Assembly: GCF_026239695.1 (NCBI RefSeq)
Contig: NZ_JAPIVS010000001.1
Coordinates: forward strand, 806,001-870,000
Origin: Pedobacter sp. MC2016-15
Lineage (GTDB): Bacteria > Bacteroidota > Bacteroidia > Sphingobacteriales > Sphingobacteriaceae
Length of the DNA stretch: 64,000 bases
Reading direction: 5' to 3'
Position 1 is the first letter of the stretch. Each line of letters opens with the position of its first letter. The notes under the pieces were generated by a model, which saw only the letters and a program-made list of their open reading frames with translations, was not told where the DNA came from and made no database searches. Both the position numbers and the translations under genes were made by a program. Shown here piece by piece: positions 26,197 to 32,870 of the stretch.

Positions 26197-27051
26197 TTAG
26201 GGTTCGTTTCTTGAGACAAACATTATTTTTTCAACAGGGATTTGCATCACTTCAGTCGGCGCCTTGCCAAACTTCTTCTTAAAGGAATGGGAAAAATGCG
26301 AAAGACTTTCAAAACCTAGATCCAGGTATATCATTGAGGGTTTTTGACGCTTGTTCTCTATCAAAAACTTAGCTGCTTCTAGTCTCCTGCCAAGTAGCCA
26401 TTGCCGTGGTGGCACGCCGAAAGTTTTTTGAAAATCCCTCTTAAATCCCGCCAGGCTACGTCCCGTCAGTTGTGCGAACTTCTCTACCGGCACGTTGAAC
26501 TGAAAGTTGTTGAGCATGAACTTCTCCAGATCAATTTTATGAGGTTCTGCAAAATCAAAAAGATAACTCCGCAGGGCGGGAAGGGCTAGAAGCAAGAGCT
26601 TAACCCCTTCTTTTACCTTCAGAATCCCCATTTCATCGGTCATTGTTGCACCGGAACTTCTAGCGTAAGGAACGATCGACTGGAAATAGCCCTGCAGAAA
26701 TTCGTTGACAGGAATCAGCAGATTGGGTGGGCCGACATATTTTCCGCCGGACTCTATCTTTTCTTCCAGAGCGATCCTGCGCATGAGGTCTTCCTGCAGG
26801 GAGATAACAATGGTTTCATAGTTCCCTTCCTGCACAGGTGTTTTGGTAAGTGTGCCGAGCTGGTTCTTCCCGATGAGCATCATTTCACCTCCGCTCATGG
26901 AGATACTTTGGGCAGAAGTTTCAAGAAAGAATTTGCCTGAAGCCTGCAGTATCAAGGTATGGTGATTCCAAAAGCAGACTTTTTGTTTCCTCTCCCTGGA
27001 GAGGTAAGAATAAAAGATAACACCGGGAAGAATTTCTGCTGGACTTTCCAT
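26197..27051 (-). CDS. AraC-family transcriptional regulator
   Basis: 284 residues. The first ~185 residues form a sensor domain (cupin-like, 'SGGEMMLIGKNQLGTL') and the last ~90 the AraC DNA-binding domain (VEKFAQLTGRSLAGFKRDFQ, LDLGFESLSHFSHSFKKKFG). The start codon directly follows the aldo/keto reductase stop codon with no base between, so the two are translationally coupled and cotranscribed; the regulator probably controls this reductase operon. Its last codons (MFVSRNE) are echoed in a short duplicate upstream of the reductase. Confidence 0.9.
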   Translation of the reverse strand: MESPAEILPGVIFYSYLSRERKQKVCFWNHHTLILQASGKFFLETSAQSISMSGGEMMLIGKNQLGTLTKTPVQEGNYETIVISLQEDLMRRIALEEKIESGGKYVGPPNLLIPVNEFLQGYFQSIVPYARSSGATMTDEMGILKVKEGVKLLLLALPALRSYLFDFAEPHKIDLEKFMLNNFQFNVPVEKFAQLTGRSLAGFKRDFQKTFGVPPRQWLLGRRLEAAKFLIENKRQKPSMIYLDLGFESLSHFSHSFKKKFGKAPTEVMQIPVEKIMFVSRNEP

Positions 27052-28023
27052 TTATCGCTGTAAGTATGTGCCGCCCTTGATAGCGCCTATTGCAAAAGTA
27101 GTGTTTAAAGTTTCCATTTCTTCTGCTGTAAACTCAATTTCCATCGCTCCGATATTTTCTGGCAACCTTGATCTTTTGCTCATGCTCACCAAAGGCATGA
27201 TGTCATCGCCCTGCGCTTTTACCCAGGCAATAGCGAGCTGCGTAGGGCTATATCCTTTGCTCCTGGCGATCTGTTTTAGTATATCTACTTTTTGAAGATT
27301 ATAAATCAGGTTATCATCTTCGAAACGACTGAAATGTCTGCGGTGGTCATTGGCTGCAAGTGGAGCGGTCAGATCTCCGGTGAGTAAACCCTCCGCTGTA
27401 TTTGCAAAGGCGACAACGGCTATTCCAAGTTCCTTTGCAGCGGGCAGCAGATCGTTTTCTATCTGGCGGTCTGCAAGGGAGTATCCATATTCCAGTGCAC
27501 TGATAGGGTGAACGGCATGAGCCTGACGAAGCTGTGCAGCTGAAATTTCAGATACACCGATGTAGCGAACTTTGCCTTCCTGCACTAGATCTGCAACAGT
27601 ACCGATAATATCTTCGACAGGTACACTCCCATCCATTCTGCTCGGTTGGTAAAGATCAATCGTATCAATACCGAGACGGGTAAGTGAATAATCGATAAAG
27701 TTTTTGATAGAATTGGGTTGGAGGTCCATTCCTAACCATTGTCCGTTATGAAATAGGGCGCCAAACTTTACACTAATAAAAGCATCATCGCGCCTTCCCT
27801 TAATAGCTTTACCGATTAACATCTCATTGTGACCAGCACCATAGAAATCGCCAGTATTTAAAAAGTTGATACCCAAGTCAAGCGCTTCATTGATTGTCGC
27901 GATACTCTCTGACTCATCAGCAGTTGGTCCGCCCCAGACAGAAGACATGCGCATGCAGCCAAGGCCAAGCGCAGAAACTAAAGGGCCATCGTGGCCTAAC
28001 TGAATTTTTTTTATCTTTTCCAT
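27052..28023 (-). CDS. Aldo/keto reductase (AKR13-like)
   Basis: 323 residues from the ATG at 28023; a start four codons upstream at 28035 is possible but less like the family. The (beta/alpha)8 reductase motifs are present: LGLGCMRMSSVWGG, the Asp/Tyr of NTGDFYGAGHNE, Lys in FISVKFG, and the pattern DLYQPSRMDGSVPVEDIIG seen in AKR13-type enzymes in place of the classic His block. It reduces carbonyl compounds with NADPH; the substrate is unknown. It is followed without a gap by an AraC regulator. Confidence 0.9.
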   Translation of the reverse strand: MEKIKKIQLGHDGPLVSALGLGCMRMSSVWGGPTADESESIATINEALDLGINFLNTGDFYGAGHNEMLIGKAIKGRRDDAFISVKFGALFHNGQWLGMDLQPNSIKNFIDYSLTRLGIDTIDLYQPSRMDGSVPVEDIIGTVADLVQEGKVRYIGVSEISAAQLRQAHAVHPISALEYGYSLADRQIENDLLPAAKELGIAVVAFANTAEGLLTGDLTAPLAANDHRRHFSRFEDDNLIYNLQKVDILKQIARSKGYSPTQLAIAWVKAQGDDIMPLVSMSKRSRLPENIGAMEIEFTAEEMETLNTTFAIGAIKGGTYLQR

Positions 28024-28149
28024 AGTACAAATCACAGCTATAAATGAAAATTTTAGTTGCTTGTATAGCTCATATATTGTGCTTGTACGGCTCAGATTAA
28101 AATTGTAGTTGTGACATTAGAACTCACTGCTGCTTTAATTTTGCTTAGA

Positions 28150-28177
28150 GGTTCCTTCGTTTTGTGAGACAAACATT
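28150..28177. repeat. Short duplicate of the end of the AraC gene
   Basis: TGAGACAAACATT at 28165-28177 repeats 26212-26224 exactly, and GGTTC and GTTT upstream of it also match 26201-26209 with a 4-base gap. Read on the minus strand it gives MFVSQNE, against MFVSRNE at the end of the AraC gene at 26197. It looks like the scar of a duplicated regulator 3' end, placing partial direct repeats on both sides of the reductase-AraC pair. Confidence 0.45.
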
Positions 28178-28268
28178 TAAATAACAGAATGCTCTCACAT
28201 TAAGTTTCGACTTCAAGCCCTCGCTGGGATTTAACATTTAGGTTAGAACAATTTATTTAAATTGCCTT

Positions 28269-28856
28269 ATGAATATAAAGATGAAAACACTTAGTGATTT
28301 AACTGCGGAAGAAATTGGACAATTGTTTCCAATCGAAATTAGCCCTTATGATCCTAACTGGCCTAAACTTTATGAAGAAGAAAGGCAACTAATCGAAAAA
28401 AATATCCCTCCCTCCCTATTTTTCAGAATTGAACATTTTGGGAGCACCTCTGTACCTGGATTATCATCTAAAAATACAATTGATATTCTCATGGCAGTTG
28501 AATTTGAAAGCACCACAGAGCATGAGATCATTGAACCAATGAAAAAGATTGGATATGACTTTAATTGGCAAAATGAAGGTGCCAACACTCATATGGTATT
28601 TATAAAAGGATATGACCCCAACAACCCAAAGCAACAAACTTATCATATCCATGCGGCTCCCGAGAGTCATAGTCTATGGAATAGAATCCATTTCAGAGAT
28701 TATTTGATCAAACACCCAGAGACGGCTAAGGACTATGAAGATCTTAAAAAAACTCTGGCCGATAAACATAAACACGAGAGGGTAGCATATAGGATTGCAA
28801 AAACTGAGTTTGTAAAGGAGATTACAGATAAGTGCTTGTTAGATTTGAAGTTGTAA
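28269..28856 (+). CDS. GrpB-family (nucleotidyltransferase-fold) protein
   Basis: 195 residues. The GrpB/UPF0157 signature is present: ISPYDPNWPKLYEEERQLI, IEHFGSTSVPGLSSKNTIDI (the G-S-T-S-V-P-G and D-I pattern of the nucleotidyltransferase fold) and WNRIHFRDYLIKHPETAKDY. The fold resembles minimal nucleotidyltransferases; the cellular role is not known. The start at 28269 or the Met three codons later would both fit. It is a single gene in the accessory stretch before the arsenic operon. Confidence 0.88.
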   Translation: MNIKMKTLSDLTAEEIGQLFPIEISPYDPNWPKLYEEERQLIEKNIPPSLFFRIEHFGSTSVPGLSSKNTIDILMAVEFESTTEHEIIEPMKKIGYDFNWQNEGANTHMVFIKGYDPNNPKQQTYHIHAAPESHSLWNRIHFRDYLIKHPETAKDYEDLKKTLADKHKHERVAYRIAKTEFVKEITDKCLLDLKL

Positions 28857-28971
28857 TTAAAGCGCAGAATTACACATAATAATTATTCATTTAGAAAAAA
28901 TTCCTTTTCTGGGACATTCATCAAACAAACTTATTTAAATCACTTATAATAATTTGTAACATAACTTTGAA

Positions 28972-28989
28972 TATCGTAATATTGCGATA
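28972..28989. promoter_or_regulatory. ArsR-type operator overlapping the arsR start
   Basis: The 18-base element TATCGTAATATTGCGATA is a dyad (TATCG...CGATA, 8-base centre) ending two bases before the arsR ATG. Its position and the presence of a related element before the next gene suggest autoregulation by ArsR. Confidence 0.75.
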
Positions 28990-28991
28990 CA

Positions 28992-29321
28992 ATGGGGCTG
29001 ACAAAAACAGAAATATTCACAGAAGAGCAAAACCACTTAGCCATTATGCTGAAAGCTTTGGCTCATCCTGCCCGTATTGCCATTCTCGAACATATCATTA
29101 AAGCTAATGCCTGCATTTGCGGTGATCTGGTAAATGAACTAGGACTGGCGCAAGCCACGATATCCCAACATTTAAAAGAATTGAAAAATGCCGGATTGAT
29201 ACAAGGAACGATTGAGGGCGTTAGTGTCTGCTACTGCATCGAGCCTAAAGCCTGGGCGAAACTACAAGGCGAGCTTGGTATCTTCTTTCAATCTTATAAA
29301 AACATAAGTACCTGCTGCTAA
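28992..29321 (+). CDS. arsR: ArsR/SmtB-family arsenic-responsive repressor
   Basis: 109 residues, typical for ArsR. A winged helix-turn-helix is clear ([16 protein letters not shown], then [19 protein letters not shown]). Cysteines that could bind trivalent arsenic are C41-x-C43 at the DNA-binding domain (NACICGDL), C80 and C82 (SVCYC) and a terminal CC pair. It represses until arsenite binds. It is the first gene of the arsenic operon and is preceded directly by its own candidate operator. Confidence 0.92.
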   Translation: MGLTKTEIFTEEQNHLAIMLKALAHPARIAILEHIIKANACICGDLVNELGLAQATISQHLKELKNAGLIQGTIEGVSVCYCIEPKAWAKLQGELGIFFQSYKNISTCC

Positions 29322-29338
29322 AAAAATTTGGACTTAAC

Positions 29339-29356
29339 CATCGTAATATTACAATA
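29339..29356. promoter_or_regulatory. Second ArsR-like operator between arsR and the DUF6428 gene
   Basis: CATCGTAATATTACAATA matches the operator before arsR in 14 of 18 positions and shares the TCGTAATATT core. It sits 14 bases before the next start codon and may give the rest of the operon its own ArsR-controlled promoter. Confidence 0.6.
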
Positions 29357-29370
29357 AAAGAATCGAAACC

Positions 29371-29931
29371 ATGAAAAAACAAGAAGCAATGAACTGGAAA
29401 ACATTTAAAGACCTGCTTTTAGAAAACCCGTCTTTAGATTTACAATTTCAATATGGTGAAGACAATTGGGTAGATGCCTCTTATCACATTACCGAGATCA
29501 AACAGGCACCGATTACATCGGTTGATTGTGGCGGGGTAATGAATGCGTGGACGGAAGTTATTGTTCAGCTTTGGGAACCAGAAGTGCGCGACAGTGAGCG
29601 GGCCATGAAAGTAGGTAAAGCGTTATCCATCGTGGAACTGGTTGAGAAGACTTTATCATTAAACCCCTTAGCAACCGTAAAAATTGAATTTGGCAATAGC
29701 GAGTTTGATACCCGCCAGATGTTCCCGAATGATATTACCGTTAGCGGCGACAATCTGATTGTTGATCTGCGCCCGGATGCTGTGCAATGCAAGGCCATTA
29801 ATCGCGGCGGTAGTTGCGGCACAACTGAAAGCGGCGAAGAATGCTGCGCCCCTGCTGAGAAACCTAAAATTCAATTGGTAAACCTAACGGCAGCTGCTGA
29901 AACATGCACTCCAGGATCGGGTTGCTGCTAA
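29371..29931 (+). CDS. DUF6428-family protein of the arsenic operon
   Basis: 186 residues. The body fits DUF6428: NPSLDLQFQYGEDNWVDASY, HITEIKQAPITSVDCGG and EVIVQLWEP. The C-terminal 40 residues are Cys-rich (GSCGTTESGEECCAPAE and a final TPGSGCC), which could bind arsenite as a soluble sequestering or transfer protein. Genes of this family commonly sit beside arsR in Bacteroidetes, but no biochemical role is established. It follows arsR by 49 bases. Confidence 0.8.
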   Translation: MKKQEAMNWKTFKDLLLENPSLDLQFQYGEDNWVDASYHITEIKQAPITSVDCGGVMNAWTEVIVQLWEPEVRDSERAMKVGKALSIVELVEKTLSLNPLATVKIEFGNSEFDTRQMFPNDITVSGDNLIVDLRPDAVQCKAINRGGSCGTTESGEECCAPAEKPKIQLVNLTAAAETCTPGSGCC

Positions 29932-29944
29932 AAAAGAAGTGATT

Positions 29945-30439
29945 ATGATGGATATTTATACAATGTGGCCGGTACACTGGCCGGAAGTTAAAGATATTTA
30001 CCTTGAAGGGATCGCGACAGGTCAGGCAACTTTCCAGGCTGATGCCCCTTCTTGGGATGATTGGGATCGGGCGCACTTGGCAGAACTGCGTTATGTTGCT
30101 GCTGTCGGCAATGAGATTGCAGGCTGGGTTGCCTTGTCGCCCGTTTCCAGCCGCTGTGTATACGCCGGAGTAGCCGAAGTCAGCATTTATATCGCTGAAC
30201 GTTTTAGGGGGCAGAAAATCGGCATTCAGCTATTACAGCATGTGATTACCGAAAGTGAGAAGGCGAATATATGGACGTTACAGGCAGGGATATTCCCTGA
30301 GAATGTAGCAAGCCTCCGCCTTCATGAAAAAGCAGGTTTTCGTGTCATGGGATATCGGGAAAAAGTTGGCAAAATGAATGGCGTTTGGCGGGACGTCAAT
30401 CTGCTTGAACGTAGAAGTAAAACAACAGGCATAAACTAG
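29945..30439 (+). CDS. arsN: GNAT N-acetyltransferase, ArsN1-like
   Basis: 164 residues from the ATG at 29945; a GTG two codons upstream (29939) and an ATG one codon later are alternatives, and AAAGAAG at 29932-29938 is a plausible ribosome-binding site. The GNAT acetyl-CoA site is visible (EVSIYIAERFRGQKIGIQLL) and LHEKAGFRVMGYREKVG and MNGVWRDVNLLERR match the phosphinothricin-type acetyltransferases. Members in ars operons (ArsN) acetylate arsinothricin or related organoarsenicals. The symbol rests on the ars context; a phosphinothricin-type role is the alternative. Confidence 0.8.
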   Translation: MMDIYTMWPVHWPEVKDIYLEGIATGQATFQADAPSWDDWDRAHLAELRYVAAVGNEIAGWVALSPVSSRCVYAGVAEVSIYIAERFRGQKIGIQLLQHVITESEKANIWTLQAGIFPENVASLRLHEKAGFRVMGYREKVGKMNGVWRDVNLLERRSKTTGIN

Positions 30440-30447
30440 AGTACAAC

Positions 30448-30867
30448 ATGAAGAATGTATTAGTATTGTGCACGGGCAATAGCTGCCGTAGTCAATTAGC
30501 AGAAGGGTTTCTAAGACACTTCGCGGGAAACAACGCCAATATTTACAGCGCCGGTATCGAAGTCCACGGGCTAAATCCCAAAGCTGTAAAAGTAATGGCT
30601 GAAAGCGGGATTGATATTTCTGGACACACGTCAAACCATGTAGATGAATACGCTGACATCAAGTTCGACTATGTAATAACCGTCTGTGATAACGCAAAAG
30701 AAAGCTGCCCTTTCTTCCCCACACAGGCACAAAAGCTTCATTACGATTTCCCTGACCCGGCGAAGGCTACAGGAACGGAAGAAGAGATCATGAACGAATT
30801 TAGAAGGGTAAGTGATATGATCAAAACCTATTCTTTTGACTTCGTTAAAGGCCATTTGAGCTACTAA
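30448..30867 (+). CDS. arsC: Arsenate reductase, thioredoxin-type (low-molecular-weight phosphatase fold)
   Basis: 139 residues. The phosphatase-type P-loop is C8-TGNSC-R14 (CX5R), and C80 and C87 (VITVCDNAKESCPF) give the redox pair that relays the disulfide in thioredoxin-coupled ArsC. The Asp in FPDPAKATG is the general acid. It reduces arsenate to arsenite, which normally needs an efflux pump; here the next reading frame is only a fragment of such a pump. It follows the acetyltransferase gene by eight bases in the same operon. Confidence 0.93.
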   Translation: MKNVLVLCTGNSCRSQLAEGFLRHFAGNNANIYSAGIEVHGLNPKAVKVMAESGIDISGHTSNHVDEYADIKFDYVITVCDNAKESCPFFPTQAQKLHYDFPDPAKATGTEEEIMNEFRRVSDMIKTYSFDFVKGHLSY

Positions 30868-30900
30868 ATAACATCCTTACCGAGATTATCATGTCAGTGA

Positions 30901-31080
30901 ATACCTGCGGTCCTGTTCTTGCCACCTTTATTTAGATTTAAAGGATTTGAAGTAAACATTCCGGTAGCGGAAATCGCAGAGAGTGTCGGTATCTATCCTG
31001 GTATTCCTTTCGCCATTGGTATGATCAGTCGCTATGGTCCAGGAAGAAATAATATTGGGAAGGAACTTATAAATCATTAG
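30901..31080 (+). pseudogene. Remnant of Acr3-type arsenite efflux pump
   Basis: Sixty codons read VLFLPPLFRFKGFEVNIPVAEI and ESVGIYPGIPFAIGMISRYG, matching the interior of Acr3 transporters, and end at TAG 31078-31080. There is no start: the frame is closed upstream by TGA at 30898-30900, and the ATG at 30891 is in another frame that stops after 14 codons. The N-terminal ~200 residues and the C-terminal spans of the ~350-residue pump are missing. The operon thus lost its arsenite exporter by deletion at this site. Confidence 0.8.
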
Positions 31081-31179
31081 TTCGCCTGTTTAAAAGTTTT
31101 TAAACTCTACTTTACATTAATATTTTAAATTTGATTTATTGGTAAGGCTAGATTGTCAGACATATCCTACAATCATTTT

Positions 31180-31193
31180 TTTGTTGTAAGTCC
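31180..31193. repeat. Direct repeat, left copy, flanking the VOC gene
   Basis: TTTGTTGTAAGTCC, identical to 31665-31678. The two copies enclose the VOC gene and its flanks (about 485 bases apart). Confidence 0.8.
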
Positions 31194-31268
31194 ATTGCGT
31201 CAGACCTACCAACCTTATTCTAACCCAAATACACTGATAAACGCTAGATAAAAGCAAAGAACAAACAT

Positions 31269-31634
31269 ATGTTAGGACTCAGAACAACAATTTATAAAGT
31301 TGGAGACATTCAAAAGGCAACAGAATGGTACTCAAAAGCATTTGAAACGAACCCATATTTTAACGAGCCATATTATGTCGGCTTCAATATTGAAGGTTAT
31401 GAATTAGGGCTTCAACCAGAAGAAAACCCGACACTGGATAAACCTGAAAGTGTAGTCTCGTATTGGGGTACAGAAAATATTCAGGAAGCTTTTGACCGGC
31501 TTATTGAATTAGGTGCGACCGAAAATGAAAAGCCATATAACGTTGGCGGAGACATCATGACGGCAACTGTTAAAGACCCATTTGGAAATGTTATTGGCTT
31601 AATTTACAATCCACACTTTCAACTAAAAAACTAA
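31269..31634 (+). CDS. VOC-superfamily (glyoxalase/bleomycin-resistance-like) protein
   Basis: 121 residues, one VOC module of two beta-alpha-beta-beta-beta units. The start LRTTIYKVGDIQKATEWYSK and the end TATVKDPFGNVIGLIYNP are characteristic. Such proteins are metal-dependent lyases, dioxygenases or drug-binding resistance proteins; the metal ligands cannot be assigned safely. It stands alone after the broken arsenic operon and is enclosed by 14-bp direct repeats, which suggests it was acquired as a single-gene unit. Confidence 0.85.
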   Translation: MLGLRTTIYKVGDIQKATEWYSKAFETNPYFNEPYYVGFNIEGYELGLQPEENPTLDKPESVVSYWGTENIQEAFDRLIELGATENEKPYNVGGDIMTATVKDPFGNVIGLIYNPHFQLKN

Positions 31635-31664
31635 CTTACGGCTTCTGAACAGAATTTTGTAGAC

Positions 31665-31678
31665 TTTGTTGTAAGTCC
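31665..31678. repeat. Direct repeat, right copy, flanking the VOC gene
   Basis: TTTGTTGTAAGTCC, identical to 31180-31193. Confidence 0.8.
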
Positions 31679-31787
31679 TGCAAAGATGATTTAAATACGA
31701 TCACATCTTACTGCACATGACTATATTTTAAGCTAAAAACGCAGAGGCATCCACCATCTGCGTTTTAACTATTAACTGTTCTTAAAC

Positions 31788-32867
31788 CTAACGAATAAGC
31801 TCTTTTAGTTTCTTCTCCAGCGCATCGCCACGAAGATTCTTTGCTACAATCTTCCCCTCAGGGTCTACAAGAAAGTTTGCAGGCAGGCTTTTTACACCAT
31901 AGGTATCTGCTGCTTTTCCTGTTGTCGATTTGGGATCGTTCAATTGCAGCCAGGGAAGTTGATCCTGCTCAACTGCGGTTAACCAGTGTTCTACCGAAGC
32001 ATCCATAGATAAGCCAACGATGGTAAACCCTCTGTCCTTATACTGCTGATATGCTTTGATCAGGTTAGGGTTTTCCTTACGACAGGGTACACACCAGCTT
32101 GCCCAGAAATCAAGCAGCACATATTTTCCCTTGAAATTCTTGAGTGAGTAAGATATCCCATTTTTGTCTGCCAGGGAAAAGTCTGCAGCAGTAGCCCCTA
32201 CGCTGGTTACAACCTGTGCATCCAGAAAGGTTTTGATCCTTCGGCCATAGTAACTCCTCTGTATATCTGCAGACAGCAATTTGAAATTCTGCACAGCCTT
32301 ATCTCTGTTGGGATAAGTAACGTACATATCATACACTGCAATTGCTGTAGCGATATGCTGAGGATACATTCGGACAAAACCTGATAAGACACTATCCTTT
32401 GATAACTGCTGTTTAGCAGCAAAGATCATCAGTGCTTTCTTATCATTTTCTACATTGCCGGTAGCCTTTGGCCGCTTACCCGGAAGGGCATTCAGGGACG
32501 CTTTAAACTGACTGAGCAGCTCATGCTCTTCAGAGCCGGATATCTTCAGTTCATAAAACCTGCTCACATCACCGGTAATTTTTGAGGGATGATGGTCTAA
32601 AAGCAATATCCGGATCTGCTGGTTAACAGAGTTGGATAAAGTACACAAAACTGCCTCTGGTAGCGCTAGATCCTTGGCGAATACCCCATGATCAGCAGGT
32701 ACAGAATCTTTATAAATCACATTGTCCATTTCATAAGAAAATACGATTTTGTTATTATTTAAACCTGCGATATCTGCTGTAATATGCGCAGCGGACTGCG
32801 CATATGAATCAGCAAATAAAACAACACTTAAACTAAAAACTGCTAAAAAAATGCGTTGATATTTCAT
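31788..32867 (-). CDS. Exported TlpA-like thiol-disulfide oxidoreductase with DUF4369-type N-terminal domain
   Basis: 359 residues with a signal peptide (MKYQRIFLAVFSLSVVLFADSYAQ). The N-terminal ~120 residues form a DUF4369-like beta domain and the C-terminal ~140 a thioredoxin fold with active site WASWCVPCRKENP (near residue 260) and the cis-Pro segment VKSLPANFLVDPEGKI. It acts in the periplasm or at the outer membrane surface on disulfides. It is the last gene of uptake locus 2, three bases after the metalloprotease, and may help fold or reduce disulfides in the protein substrates of that protease. Confidence 0.9.
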   Translation of the reverse strand: MKYQRIFLAVFSLSVVLFADSYAQSAAHITADIAGLNNNKIVFSYEMDNVIYKDSVPADHGVFAKDLALPEAVLCTLSNSVNQQIRILLLDHHPSKITGDVSRFYELKISGSEEHELLSQFKASLNALPGKRPKATGNVENDKKALMIFAAKQQLSKDSVLSGFVRMYPQHIATAIAVYDMYVTYPNRDKAVQNFKLLSADIQRSYYGRRIKTFLDAQVVTSVGATAADFSLADKNGISYSLKNFKGKYVLLDFWASWCVPCRKENPNLIKAYQQYKDRGFTIVGLSMDASVEHWLTAVEQDQLPWLQLNDPKSTTGKAADTYGVKSLPANFLVDPEGKIVAKNLRGDALEKKLKELIR

Positions 32868-32870
32868 CTC

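Noticed and set aside
31180..31678. Integron-type attC sites around the VOC gene
   Set aside because: The repeats lack the GTTRRRY/RYYYAAC core pair of attC and there is no integron integrase in the window.
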